From: JAHEJN01 sp963787285
Lineage (GTDB): Bacteria; Actinomycetota; Acidimicrobiia; Acidimicrobiales; JAHEJN01
Length of the DNA stretch: 64,000 nt
Direction of reading: 5' to 3'
Assembly: GCA_963787285.1 (NCBI GenBank)
Contig: CAWBCM010000018.1
Span: forward strand, 1 to 64,000
In this document: one piece after another, positions 53,184-62,392 of the stretch
How the letters are laid out: every line of letters starts with the position of its first letter
How positions within the stretch are numbered: position 1 is the first letter of the stretch
Translations under genes and position numbers: made by a program
Notes under the pieces: model-generated
Databases searched by the model: none
The model's input: the letters and a program-made list of their open reading frames with translations, nothing else
Told to the model about the DNA's origin: nothing

Positions 53184-54900
53184 CGCCAACCGGAACCGTG
53201 TCTGGATGCTGGCGGGAGTGGTGGCGCTGGCCGTCGCCGCCGCCGTGGCCGGATGGCTCGCCGGGAGAACCATCTCCTCGCCCGAGGATGCGCTGGTGGG
53301 CGTCGAGACCCCGGAACCGTCGTTGATCACCGTGCCCGTCGAGCTGCGAGAGCTCGCTTCGACCGTCGTGATCCGCGGCGACGTCGAGCTCGAAGGCTCC
53401 GTCGACGTCGAGCTCGACTCGTCGGTCGGCGCGGAGACCGGCACCACGCCGGTGGTCACCGGCACTCCGGTCGACGTGGGCGACCTGGTCGAGGCCGGAA
53501 CCGTGCTCATCGAGGTGGGCGAACGACCGGTGATCGCGTTGCCCGGAGTCCTGCCGATGTTCCGCTCGCTCGGCCCGGGCTCGGTCGGCGACGACGTCGA
53601 ACAACTCGAGGCGGCGCTGGTCGACCTCGACTTCGACCCCGGGCCGGTCGACCGGGTGTACGACGAGGCGACCGAAGCCGCCGTGGGGGAGCTGTACACC
53701 CAGCTCGGGTACACCCCGGCCGGCATCACCGATGAGGAGCGCCAACAACTCGACGCCGCCCGGGACGGCCTCGCGGCGGCGGAGGAGGGTCTGCGGTCGG
53801 CCCGCCAGGTGCTCACGCAGGTGTCGGCGCCGCTACCCGAGTCGAGCCGTCTGCAGAACCAGGCGAGCCTCGATCGGGCCCGTGCCGCGTTGGAGCTCGC
53901 CCGCGCGTCATCGGTCGAGGCGAACGCCCAGGCCGCGGCCGACGTGGCGGCGGCCCGAGCCGAGGCGCTCGCTGCAGCCGCGGCCGACGAGACGGCTCGA
54001 GCCCGGCTCGCTCAGGCCCAGGCCGGTACCCATCCCGACACGGGGCTGCCGCCCACGCCGGCGGAGCTCGCGGTGCTGGTCGACGACGTCACGCTGGCGG
54101 CCGCCGACCTCGAGGCGGCCGACGCGTTGGTGGTGTCGACCACGGCCGTCGTCGACCGCGTCGCCAGGGAACAGGCCGGCTTCGTTGCCGACGCGGAGAC
54201 CGAGCTGCGGATCGCCCAGGCCCTGTACAACGAGTCCACGGCCGCGCCCGACACCTCGGGGCAGATCGCCGCCGTGGCGGCGGCCCAGGCGCAGGTCGAC
54301 GAGGCTGCGGCGGCGCTCGCCGACCTCGAGGCCGCGACCGGTGTGCGGTTGCCGCGCTCGGACATCTTGTTCTTCGAGATCCTCCCCCGACGGGTGCAGC
54401 GGCTGTCGGTGGCCAGGGGCGACATCGTCAGCGGCCCGGTCATGACCATCTCCGGTGCCGACATCACCATCAGTTCGTCGGTGTCGGCCGCCGATCGTCC
54501 CCTGCTGAACGTGGGTGATCTCGCCGTGGTCGACGACGAGTCGCTCGGGATCAGCTTCGAGGCCGAGATCACCGAGATCGCCACCGAGCCGGGGGGCAGG
54601 GCCTCCGAGAGCCGCTATTTCGTCGCGTTGCAGCCCACCGGTGAACCCGAGGGTGATGTCGCCGATCTGAACCTGCGGGTCACGATCCCCATCGTCTCGA
54701 CCGGCGGCGAGGTCCTCACTGTTCCGCTGGCCGCGCTCTCTGCCGGTGGCGACGGGTCGGTCCGCGTGGAGCTGGAGACCGAGCCGGGGGTCACGCGATC
54801 GGTCGTGGTCACCACCGGACTCCAGACCACCGGTTTCGTCGAGATCACCCCCGTCGACGACACGATCGAACCCGGTGATCTCGTCGTCGTCGGTCGATGA
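53176..54900 (+). CDS. MacA-like adaptor with peptidoglycan-binding domain
   Basis: 574 residues. A membrane anchor near the start (MLAGVVALAVAAAVAGWLAG), a beta-barrel/lipoyl part (GTPVDVGDLVEAGTVLIEVG, VIALPGVLPMFRSLG), a peptidoglycan-binding-like helical domain (GDDVEQLEAALVDLDFDPG, VDRVYDEATEAAVGEL), a long Ala-rich coiled-coil hairpin (~185-400), then the second half of the barrel and a C-terminal domain (VTIPIVSTGGEVLTVPLAAL). This is the periplasmic-adaptor (HlyD/MacA) architecture in a Gram-positive setting, linking the ABC transporter to the wall. The start overlaps the lipoprotein gene; a GTG at 53170 is an alternative. Confidence 0.85.
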   Translation: MADANRNRVWMLAGVVALAVAAAVAGWLAGRTISSPEDALVGVETPEPSLITVPVELRELASTVVIRGDVELEGSVDVELDSSVGAETGTTPVVTGTPVDVGDLVEAGTVLIEVGERPVIALPGVLPMFRSLGPGSVGDDVEQLEAALVDLDFDPGPVDRVYDEATEAAVGELYTQLGYTPAGITDEERQQLDAARDGLAAAEEGLRSARQVLTQVSAPLPESSRLQNQASLDRARAALELARASSVEANAQAAADVAAARAEALAAAAADETARARLAQAQAGTHPDTGLPPTPAELAVLVDDVTLAAADLEAADALVVSTTAVVDRVAREQAGFVADAETELRIAQALYNESTAAPDTSGQIAAVAAAQAQVDEAAAALADLEAATGVRLPRSDILFFEILPRRVQRLSVARGDIVSGPVMTISGADITISSSVSAADRPLLNVGDLAVVDDESLGISFEAEITEIATEPGGRASESRYFVALQPTGEPEGDVADLNLRVTIPIVSTGGEVLTVPLAALSAGGDGSVRVELETEPGVTRSVVVTTGLQTTGFVEITPVDDTIEPGDLVVVGR

Positions 54901-55604
54901 GCGCGCCCGTCGATCTCACCGACCCGGTGGCCCCGGTCGTGCAACTCACCGACCTGAGCCGATTCTTCCCCGGACCTCCGGTGGTCGAGGTACTCAACGA
55001 CATCGATCTCACGATCGAGGCGGGCGAGTACGTGTCGATGGTGGGTCCGTCGGGATCCGGCAAGTCGACGCTGCTCCACATTCTCGGTCTGCTCGACACC
55101 CCCACCACGGGGACCTACCGACTCGACGGGCTCGACACCGCCGAGCTCTCCGACAACGATCGTGCCGCGTTGCGGTGCGAGCGAATCGGCTTCGTGTTCC
55201 AGGGCTTTCACCTCTTGGCGCACCGCACCACCACCGAGAACGTCGAACTGGCCGAGCTGTACTCGCCGACCGCTCCTCGTCGAGGCCGTCGGGAGCGGGC
55301 CGTCGAGGCGCTCGAACGGGTCGGTCTCGGTCACCGGCTCGACTCGTACCCCACGACCCTCTCCGGTGGTGAGCGCCAACGGGTGGCGATTGCCCGGGCC
55401 GTCATGGCCACGCCGTCGCTGCTGTTGGCCGACGAGCCGACGGGCAATCTCGACACCGAGACGTCCGACTCGATCCTGGCGCTGTTCGGCGATCTGCACG
55501 ACCAGGGGCTGACCGTGGCGGTGGTCACCCACGACCGCAGCGTCGCGGCCCGCGCCCACCGCCAGATCACCATCGTCGACGGCCGAGTCAGAAGCGACGC
55601 ATGA
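54897..55604 (+). CDS. MacB/LolD-type ABC transporter ATPase
   Basis: 235 residues. Walker A GPSGSGKST, Q-loop VFQGFHL, signature LSGGERQRVAIARA, Walker B LLLADEPTGNLD, and switch His in VVTHDRS. It energises the permease encoded next; with the adaptor it forms a MacAB-like mechanotransmission exporter of peptides, lipids or drugs, substrate unknown. The start overlaps the adaptor stop by ATGA and the end overlaps the permease by ATGA. Confidence 0.96.
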   Translation: MSAPVDLTDPVAPVVQLTDLSRFFPGPPVVEVLNDIDLTIEAGEYVSMVGPSGSGKSTLLHILGLLDTPTTGTYRLDGLDTAELSDNDRAALRCERIGFVFQGFHLLAHRTTTENVELAELYSPTAPRRGRRERAVEALERVGLGHRLDSYPTTLSGGERQRVAIARAVMATPSLLLADEPTGNLDTETSDSILALFGDLHDQGLTVAVVTHDRSVAARAHRQITIVDGRVRSDA

Positions 55605-56848
55605 TCAGGCGACGTCGAGGCGACTCGTTCCACCCACCCGAGTTGTCGCTGCGCGATCTGGCCCGCGAGGTCAGCGCCGGGTTGGCGGCCCGACCCGGTC
55701 GAACCGCGCTCACGGCGCTCGGTACGATCGTCGGCGTCGCGGCCCTCGTCGCCACCCTCGGCCTGGCCAAGACCGCGGGCAGTCGGATCGTGTCGAGCCT
55801 CGACACCCTGAGCGCAACCGAGGTGGTCGTTTCGCCGGCGAACGATCGTCTGTTCTTCGGAGGAACCGAGCAGACCAGCCCCCTGCCGTGGGACGCGCAG
55901 TCGCGCCTGGTTCGTCTCAACGGCGTCGAGGCCGCCGGCACGCTCTCCGATGTCGACACCGCCGGTCGCGCCACGCGGTCGGTGCCGGTGGTCGATCCCA
56001 CCGGCACCACCGAGTTCCAGATACCGGTGGTGGCCAGCGACGGCGGCATCTTCGCCGCCATCGGCGCGTCGATCTCCACCGGTCGGTGGTTCGACCAGTC
56101 GCACAACCAACTGGCCAGCTCGGTCGCGGTGCTCGGCCCCGGCGCCGCCGACCGGCTGTCGATCACACGCGTCGACAACCAACCGGCGATCTTCATCGGC
56201 GACCTCCCGGTGGTGGTGATCGGCATCCTCGCCGATGTGGAACGCGAGCCGGCGGTACTCAACGCCATCGTCGTCCCCGACGGGTTCGCACGGGCCCGAC
56301 TCGACCTCGAGGCGCCCGCGTCGGTCCACATCGAGACCGATCTCGGCGCCGCTCAGCTCATCGGCGGCCAGGCTGCGCTCGCGCTGGTTCCGAACAACCC
56401 CGACCTGGTGGAGGTGCGGGTTCCGCCCGACCCTCGGGATCTGCGCCGACAGGTCGGTGAGGACGTGAACGCGTTGTTCCTCATCCTGGGCGGCATGACG
56501 TTGCTGGTCGGCGCCATCGGCATCGCCAATGTCACCCTCGTGTCGGTGCTCGAACGAACCAGCGAGATCGGGCTGCGTCGTGCGCTCGGAGCCACACGCC
56601 GTCACATCGCCGTGCAGTTCCTCACCGAATCGGCCGCGCTCGGGCTGCTCGCCGGCGTCGTCGGTACGAGCCTCGGCGTCCTCACGGTGGTGGCGGTGGC
56701 GGCCCTGCGCGACTGGGAGCCCGTGTTGCAGTCGTGGCTGCCGCCACTCACGCCGCTGCTGGGCGTGGTGGTCGGCCTGCTCGCCGGCGCCTACCCCGCC
56801 GTGCGGGCCGCATCGATCGAACCCGTCGACGCGCTCCGCACGGGTTAG
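55601..56848 (+). CDS. MacB/FtsX-type ABC transporter permease
   Basis: 415 residues. One N-terminal membrane helix (ALGTIVGVAALVATLGLAK), a ~220-residue extracytoplasmic MacB_PCD-like domain, then three C-terminal helices (LFLILGGMTLLVGAIGIANV, SAALGLLAGVVGTSLGVLTV, LLGVVVGLLAGAYPAVRAAS). The ERTSEIGLRRALGATRRHI motif is the FtsX-family coupling region. It completes the lipoprotein-adaptor-ATPase-permease operon and is followed by a terminator hairpin. Confidence 0.95.
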   Translation: MIRRRRGDSFHPPELSLRDLAREVSAGLAARPGRTALTALGTIVGVAALVATLGLAKTAGSRIVSSLDTLSATEVVVSPANDRLFFGGTEQTSPLPWDAQSRLVRLNGVEAAGTLSDVDTAGRATRSVPVVDPTGTTEFQIPVVASDGGIFAAIGASISTGRWFDQSHNQLASSVAVLGPGAADRLSITRVDNQPAIFIGDLPVVVIGILADVEREPAVLNAIVVPDGFARARLDLEAPASVHIETDLGAAQLIGGQAALALVPNNPDLVEVRVPPDPRDLRRQVGEDVNALFLILGGMTLLVGAIGIANVTLVSVLERTSEIGLRRALGATRRHIAVQFLTESAALGLLAGVVGTSLGVLTVVAVAALRDWEPVLQSWLPPLTPLLGVVVGLLAGAYPAVRAASIEPVDALRTG

Positions 56849-56857
56849 CAGCACCGA

Positions 56858-56895
56858 CTGAACCCCGAATTCCTCGGAAGGAAGCCGGGGTTCAG
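56858..56895 (+). terminator. hairpin after the export operon
   Basis: CTGAACCCCG (56858-56867) and CGGGGTTCAG (56886-56895) form a perfect 10-bp stem 10 bp after the permease stop. No U-tract. Confidence 0.6.
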
Positions 56896-56911
56896 TGCGG
56901 CATTCTCGTGG

Positions 56912-56995
<84 letters not shown>

Positions 56996-57052
56996 GTGGC
57001 CTGGAAATGCTACCGGCCGCCAGTGGGGGGCGCACCCGCCTAACCTTCGGGC

Positions 57053-57709
57053 ATGGGAATCCGCAACTTCGAGACGCGGCTCGAGCGCATGGTCGAGGGC
57101 ACCTTCGCCCGCGTGTTCCGCAGCGGGATCAAGCCGGTCGAGATGGCCCGCAAGCTGGTGCGGGCCATGGACGACAATCGCAGCGTCGGCGTGTCGGGCG
57201 AGGCGCTGACCCCCAACCACTTCGACGTCTTCCTCTCGGCCGAGGACTTCGAGCGGTTCCAGGAGGTCGAGGGGTCGCTGCGCCGCGAATTGGGCGAGGC
57301 CGCCCGCGAGCACGCCCGTGACCAGGGCTACCACTTCATGGGTCCCGTCGGGGTGGAGCTGCACAAGGCCGACGACTATCCCACCGGTTCGTTCCAGCTC
57401 ACGGCCAACTTCCGCGAAGGCGTCGGCGGCAACGCCGGCTCGTTGGTGCTTCCCACCGGCGATCGGGTTCCGCTGGCCGATGCCGTCATCCTCATGGGCC
57501 GGCTGCCCGACTGCACGATCGTGCTGGCCGATCCCAACGTGAGCCGCCATCACGCCGAGGTCCGGCCGACCGCCACCGGGTACCAGCTCGTCGATCTCGG
57601 CTCCACCAACGGCACCAAGGTGAACCGGGCCAAGGTGTCACAACACCTGCTCACCGACGGCGACCAGATCATGCTCGGGAACACGGTCATCACCTTCGAG
57701 GCCAGCTGA
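57053..57709 (+). CDS. fhaA: FhaA-like DUF3662 + FHA protein
   Basis: 218 residues. Residues 1-115 are the DUF3662 domain (IRNFETRLERMVEGTFARVF, IKPVEMARKLVRAMDDN, LTPNHFDVFLSAEDFERF). A short linker leads to a C-terminal FHA domain: VILMGRLPDCTIVLADPNVSR, HHAEVRP and DLGSTNGTKVN, the phosphothreonine pocket. It links Ser/Thr kinase signalling to wall synthesis (family knowledge). It is first in the fhaA-fhaB-pstP-rodA-pbpA-pknB operon. The linker is shorter than in mycobacteria. Confidence 0.95.
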   Translation: MGIRNFETRLERMVEGTFARVFRSGIKPVEMARKLVRAMDDNRSVGVSGEALTPNHFDVFLSAEDFERFQEVEGSLRRELGEAAREHARDQGYHFMGPVGVELHKADDYPTGSFQLTANFREGVGGNAGSLVLPTGDRVPLADAVILMGRLPDCTIVLADPNVSRHHAEVRPTATGYQLVDLGSTNGTKVNRAKVSQHLLTDGDQIMLGNTVITFEAS

Positions 57710-57711
57710 GG

Positions 57712-58188
57712 GTGTCCGAACAACTCCTCGCGCTGCTGAAGCTGTGCCTGCTGGCTCTGCTCTACCTGTTCTTCCTTCGCGTGTTGTGGGCGGTCTGGAT
57801 CCAGGTGCGAGCGCCGAAGAAGCGGCCCCCGCGCCGTCAGCGGCCCCAGGGAAAGCGCCGAGGATCGGTTGCGGCGCGGGCCAAACGGGCCACCGGGGCC
57901 GTGGTCGGCCGTCTCGTCGTACTCGAACCGGCCGAGCTCGCCGGGCGCGAGTTCCCCCTCGGGGACGAGCTCACCGTCGGGCGGGCGGCCGGCTGCCAGG
58001 TCACCCTCGACGACACCTACGCGTCGCAGATCCACGCGCGGATCTTCCGCCGGGAAGGCAACTTCATGGTGGAAGACCTGGGGTCGACCAACGGCACCTA
58101 CCTGAATCGACATCGCGTCAGCGGACCCATGGTCATGCAGACCGGTGACCGATTGCAGATCGGTTCGACCGTTCTGGAGCTCACGTGA
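57712..58188 (+). CDS. fhaB: FhaB-like membrane FHA protein
   Basis: 158 residues. An N-terminal membrane helix (ALLKLCLLALLYLFFLRVLW), a strongly basic segment (RAPKKRPPRRQRPQGKRRG), then an FHA domain (LTVGRAAGCQVTLDDTYASQ, IHARIF, DLGSTNGTYLNRHRV). It binds phosphorylated partners of the kinase at the membrane. GTG start 2 bp after fhaA; the stop overlaps the phosphatase start. Confidence 0.95.
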   Translation: MSEQLLALLKLCLLALLYLFFLRVLWAVWIQVRAPKKRPPRRQRPQGKRRGSVAARAKRATGAVVGRLVVLEPAELAGREFPLGDELTVGRAAGCQVTLDDTYASQIHARIFRREGNFMVEDLGSTNGTYLNRHRVSGPMVMQTGDRLQIGSTVLELT

Positions 58189-59447
58189 TCACCTTCCGCT
58201 GGGCCGGCGCGTCCGATACCGGTCAGGTCCGTTCGGCCAACCAGGACCGGTGGCACGCCACGAACGGCTTGTTCGTCGTCGCCGACGGGATGGGCGGCCA
58301 TCAGGGTGGTGAGGTCGCCTCCGCGGTGGCCATCGAGACGATGCGCGAAGAGGTGCTCGACGCCGACGGCCGGACGACCACCGAGCGACTGCTCGACGGC
58401 GTGCAGGCCGCCAACCGGGCCGTCATCACCCGCTCGCACACCTCGCTCGACCTCCGAGGCATGGGCACCACGCTGTCCGCCGTGGCGGCCATCGACGGAC
58501 CCGACGCCGACGAGCAGTGGCTCGCGGTGGCCAACGTGGGTGACTCCCGCGTGTACCTGTGGGCGGGCGACGAGCTGCGACAGATCACCCGAGATCACAG
58601 CCTGGTGGAAGACCTGGTGCGCGACGGCCGCCTCACCGAGGAAGAGGCGGCGGTGCATCCGCAGCGCAACATCCTGACCCGTGCGCTGGGTGTGAGCGGC
58701 GAGATCGACGTGGACTACTGGGAGCTCCCGGCTCGCGACGGCGACCGCCTGCTGCTGTGCAGCGACGGCTTGTTCAACGAGGTGAGCATCGACCAGATCG
58801 CTTCGGTGCTGCGTCGCCTCGGCGACCCCGTTGAGGTTGCCGAGGAGCTGGTGCGCCTGGCCAATGTCGGTGGCGGCCGGGACAACATCACCGTGGTCGT
58901 GGCCGATGTCATCGAGGGTCCGACCGCAGACGACCAGCGCATCATCGGTGCCCCGCAGGTCCGCCAAGGCCGGTCCGACCTCGCCGGGTTCACCTCCGCC
59001 CGCGACGGCGACACCGCCGAACATGCCGTACTCGACGCCGCCGGCATTCCGGCCCGGCTGCTTGCCTCGGCGACCGAGATCGACGACGACGACATCGACC
59101 CCGGTCGTTCCCGAACCCCCATCCGAACCCTCGGCTGGCTGGTATCGCTCGCGGTGGTCATCACGGTCGTCATCGTCGCCGTCGGCCTGTACTCCCGGTC
59201 GAGCTACTTCGTCGGCGTCGACGACGACTCGGTGGTCATCTTCCAAGGCCGACCCGGCGGCGTGCTCTGGTTCGACCCGACCGTCGAGCTGGTGACCGAG
59301 GTCGACGTCGGCGACCTCACGCCACTCCTGCTGGAGGAAGTGCAGGGCAATCCCGACTACGCGAGCGTCGAGGGTGCACTCGAGTACGTCGACGGCCTCG
59401 CCGGCCGTCTCGCCGAAGCAGCCGTCGAACCCGAACCCGACGAATGA
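58185..59447 (+). CDS. pstP: PP2C Ser/Thr phosphatase (PstP-like)
   Basis: 420 residues. PP2C catalytic domain ~1-235: SANQDRWHATNG, VVADGMGGHQGGEVAS with the metal-binding Asp-Gly, LDLRGMGTTLSAVA, ANVGDSRVYLWAGDEL, LLCSDGLFNEV and NVGGGRDNITVVV. A linker, one membrane helix (TLGWLVSLAVVITVVIVAVG) and an extracytoplasmic tail follow. It opposes the PASTA kinase encoded downstream. Joined by ATGA overlaps on both sides. Confidence 0.96.
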   Translation: MITFRWAGASDTGQVRSANQDRWHATNGLFVVADGMGGHQGGEVASAVAIETMREEVLDADGRTTTERLLDGVQAANRAVITRSHTSLDLRGMGTTLSAVAAIDGPDADEQWLAVANVGDSRVYLWAGDELRQITRDHSLVEDLVRDGRLTEEEAAVHPQRNILTRALGVSGEIDVDYWELPARDGDRLLLCSDGLFNEVSIDQIASVLRRLGDPVEVAEELVRLANVGGGRDNITVVVADVIEGPTADDQRIIGAPQVRQGRSDLAGFTSARDGDTAEHAVLDAAGIPARLLASATEIDDDDIDPGRSRTPIRTLGWLVSLAVVITVVIVAVGLYSRSSYFVGVDDDSVVIFQGRPGGVLWFDPTVELVTEVDVGDLTPLLLEEVQGNPDYASVEGALEYVDGLAGRLAEAAVEPEPDE

Positions 59448-60778
59448 CCAACTCGCTGCGCAACACCGAGCTCAGCCTGCTGATTCTCGTATCGGTGGTG
59501 ATCGCCGGTGCCTACGCGCTGGCCAGCCTGGCCACCGACGCCGAGCTTCCCCCCAACCTGGTGCCCTTCCTCGGGATCATCTTCGGGTTGCTGGTCCTCG
59601 CCCACGTGGCGCTGCGCCGACTCGCGCCGCTGGCCGAGCCGCTGCTGTTGCCGCTGGCCGGTCTGTTGAACGGCCTCGGCTACGTCTTCATCGCCCGACT
59701 CGATCGCGACCTCGCCGGACTGCAAGCCGTGTGGACCATGGTCGGTGTCGGGGCCTTCGTCGCGACCCTGTTGGTCATCCGTAGCGCCCGGGTGCTCGAG
59801 CGCTACCGGTACACGTTCATGGTCATCGGCATCGGTCTGCTGGTGTTGCCACTTGCCCCCGGTCTCGGTCAGACCATCAACGGTGCTCGCATCTGGGTGA
59901 GTCTCGGACCGATCAACTTCCAGCCCGGTGAGTTCGCCAAGGTCGCCCTGGCCACGTTCTTCGCGGGCTACCTGGTCGACAAACGCGAGCTGTTGGCGAT
60001 GTCGACCCGACGTCTCGGTCCGTTGCATTTCCCGGAACCGCAACACCTCGGACCCGTGCTCCTGGCGTGGGGTGCCTCGGTGATCGTGATGGTGGCCGAG
60101 AAGGATCTCGGGTCGTCGCTGCTCTTCTTCGCGTTGTTCGTGTCGATGCTGTGGATGGCCACCGAGCGTGCCAGCTACCTGCTGGTGAGCGTCGTGTTGT
60201 TCTTCAGCGGCGCCACCTTCGCCTGGACGCAGTTCACCCACGTACAGGAACGGGTCGACACGTGGCTCGATCCGTGGGCCGATCCGACCGACACCGGCTT
60301 CCAGGTGATCCAGGCCTCGTTCTCGCTGGCCAACGGCGGACTCACGGGAACCGGTCCGGGCCTCGGGCGACCCGATGTGATTCCCCTGGCCGAGACCGAT
60401 TTCATCTTCGCGGCCATCGGCGAGGAGCTCGGCCTGTTCGGGTCGACTGCCATCCTCATGACCTTCCTCCTGATGATCGGCGCCGGGTTGCGCATCGCGC
60501 TGCGGGCCGATCACCCGTTCGAGAAGCTGCTGGCCGCGGGCATCACCACGCTGCTCGGGGTGCAGGCGTTCATCATCATCGCCGGGGTCATCCGGCTGCT
60601 TCCGCTGACCGGCGTGACGCTTCCCTTCGTGAGCTACGGCGGGTCGTCGTTGCTGGCCAACTACATCCTGTTGGCGCTGCTGCTTCGCGTCTCCCACGAC
60701 TCGACGGCTCGTCAACTCGGCGATCGCCCCGGCGGCCGCTCACGCCGCGCGCGCGCCGAGACGGGGGCCGCGTCGTGA
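59444..60778 (+). CDS. rodA: SEDS peptidoglycan polymerase (RodA/FtsW family)
   Basis: 444 residues with about ten membrane helices. Family blocks: NGLGYVFIARLDRDLAGLQA, INGARIWVSLGPINFQPGEF, AKVALATFFAGYLVDKRELL, AEKDLGSSLLFFALF, QASFSLANGGLTGTGPGLG and TGVTLPFVSYGGSSLLANY. It polymerises glycan strands from lipid II with the class B PBP encoded next. The operon position points to RodA rather than FtsW. Confidence 0.95.
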   Translation: MTNSLRNTELSLLILVSVVIAGAYALASLATDAELPPNLVPFLGIIFGLLVLAHVALRRLAPLAEPLLLPLAGLLNGLGYVFIARLDRDLAGLQAVWTMVGVGAFVATLLVIRSARVLERYRYTFMVIGIGLLVLPLAPGLGQTINGARIWVSLGPINFQPGEFAKVALATFFAGYLVDKRELLAMSTRRLGPLHFPEPQHLGPVLLAWGASVIVMVAEKDLGSSLLFFALFVSMLWMATERASYLLVSVVLFFSGATFAWTQFTHVQERVDTWLDPWADPTDTGFQVIQASFSLANGGLTGTGPGLGRPDVIPLAETDFIFAAIGEELGLFGSTAILMTFLLMIGAGLRIALRADHPFEKLLAAGITTLLGVQAFIIIAGVIRLLPLTGVTLPFVSYGGSSLLANYILLALLLRVSHDSTARQLGDRPGGRSRRARAETGAAS

Positions 60779-62334
60779 ACGATCAGATCCGCAAGGTCGG
60801 GCTGGCCCTGGTGGTGTGCTTCGTGGCGCTGTTCGCCCAGCTCAACTGGCTCCAGCTCTTCGGCGCCGACCGGCTGGAGGCCAACCCCAACAACACGCGG
60901 GCGATCATCCGCGACTTCGGTCGAGACCGCGGCATCATCGCCACCGCCGACGGGGTGATCGTCGCCCGCTCGGTCGAGGTCGAGGGCAACGAGCTCGGCC
61001 GCGAACGGCAGTACCCCGAGGGCGACCTGTACGCCCACATCACCGGGGTGCAGACGTTCAACTTCGGTGCCACGGGTGTCGAGGCGATCTACAACGACCT
61101 GCTGGCCGGTCAGACCGATCAGCAGAAGTACGGTGACCTCGGTGCCCTGCTCGGCGGGCAGGACCCGACGGGCAACCTGCAACTGACGGTGCGCGACGAC
61201 GTGCAGCGTGTTGCCCGGGAGGCGCTCGGCGAGCGCAACGGGTCGGTCGTCGCGCTCGATCCCCGCGACGGGTCGATCATCGCCATGTGGTCGTATCCGT
61301 CGTATGACCCGAACCTGGTCAGCACGATCGACCTCGATGCGGCGACGGTGGCGTGGGAGGCGTTGCGAGCTCAGGATCCGACCGCACCGGACCTGCCCAA
61401 GGCCTATCGCCAGACGTTCCCACCCGGTTCGACGTTCAAGGTCGTGACGGCATCGGCCGCGTTGGCCTCGGGCGTGGCCACGCCCACCGAGCCGGTTTTT
61501 GCGGCGTCGAACGGCTACACACCGCCGCTCACCACGTCGACGATCGCCAACTTCGGTGGGTCGACCTGCGGTGGCGACCTCGCCCAGGCCCTGCGGGTGT
61601 CGTGCAACACGGCCTTCGCCGAGCTCGGTGCCGAGTATCTCGGACCCGAGATCATGATCGGTCAGGCCCAGGCTTTCGGTTTCGACGAGGTACCGCCGAT
61701 CGACCTCACCGCACCCGTCGACTCGAATTTCCCCGTCGATTTCGGTGCGGTGTTGTCGTCGAGCACCAAGAATCCCGACGTACCCATCGTGGAGAACACT
61801 CCGGGGCTGGCCCAGGCCTCGATCGGGCAGAGCGATGTCACGTCCACACCGCTCCAGATGGCGCTGGTGGCGGCGGCGGTCGCCAACGGTGGGGTGATCA
61901 TGAAGCCTCACGTGATGGACGAGATCCGCAACCGCGACGGCGAGCTGGTCGACGAGTACGAGCCCACGGTCTGGAAGGTCGCGCTCCGTCGTCGCGACGC
62001 CGACACGATGCAGCGACTGATGATCGACGTGGCCACGTCGGGCACCGCGACCGGGCTGCAGATCCCGGGCTTCACCGTCGGCGGCAAGACCGGTACGGCC
62101 CAGACCTTCGCCGACACCCAGGACACCCATGCCTGGATCATCGGCTTTGCCGGCCCTCCGGGGCAGCCGGCCACGATCGCGGTGGCGGTGATGGTCGAGG
62201 CCGTGCCCGGACAAGGTCAGATCACCGGCGGCACGGTGGCCGCTCCCATCGCCCAGCAGGTGATGGCGGCCGCCCTCCAGCCGCTCGAGGGCGTCAGCGC
62301 CATCGAAGGCGAGGGCGAAGAACAGGGCGGCTGA
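60775..62334 (+). CDS. pbpA: class B penicillin-binding protein (PbpA-like)
   Basis: 519 residues. Signal-anchor helix (VGLALVVCFVALFAQLNWLQ), dimerisation region, and transpeptidase domain: PPGSTFKVVTASAAL (SxxK Ser nucleophile), VSCNTAFAE (SxN), VGGKTGTAQTF (KTG). It cross-links peptidoglycan with RodA. The GTG at 60775 overlaps the rodA stop. Length is typical for actinobacterial PbpA. Confidence 0.96.
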   Translation: MNDQIRKVGLALVVCFVALFAQLNWLQLFGADRLEANPNNTRAIIRDFGRDRGIIATADGVIVARSVEVEGNELGRERQYPEGDLYAHITGVQTFNFGATGVEAIYNDLLAGQTDQQKYGDLGALLGGQDPTGNLQLTVRDDVQRVAREALGERNGSVVALDPRDGSIIAMWSYPSYDPNLVSTIDLDAATVAWEALRAQDPTAPDLPKAYRQTFPPGSTFKVVTASAALASGVATPTEPVFAASNGYTPPLTTSTIANFGGSTCGGDLAQALRVSCNTAFAELGAEYLGPEIMIGQAQAFGFDEVPPIDLTAPVDSNFPVDFGAVLSSSTKNPDVPIVENTPGLAQASIGQSDVTSTPLQMALVAAAVANGGVIMKPHVMDEIRNRDGELVDEYEPTVWKVALRRRDADTMQRLMIDVATSGTATGLQIPGFTVGGKTGTAQTFADTQDTHAWIIGFAGPPGQPATIAVAVMVEAVPGQGQITGGTVAAPIAQQVMAAALQPLEGVSAIEGEGEEQGG

Positions 62335-62392
62335 GCTCGGGGAATATCCCGGTGGCACCAGGCGGCACCCCGTGGGCCGTACAATCCCTCCG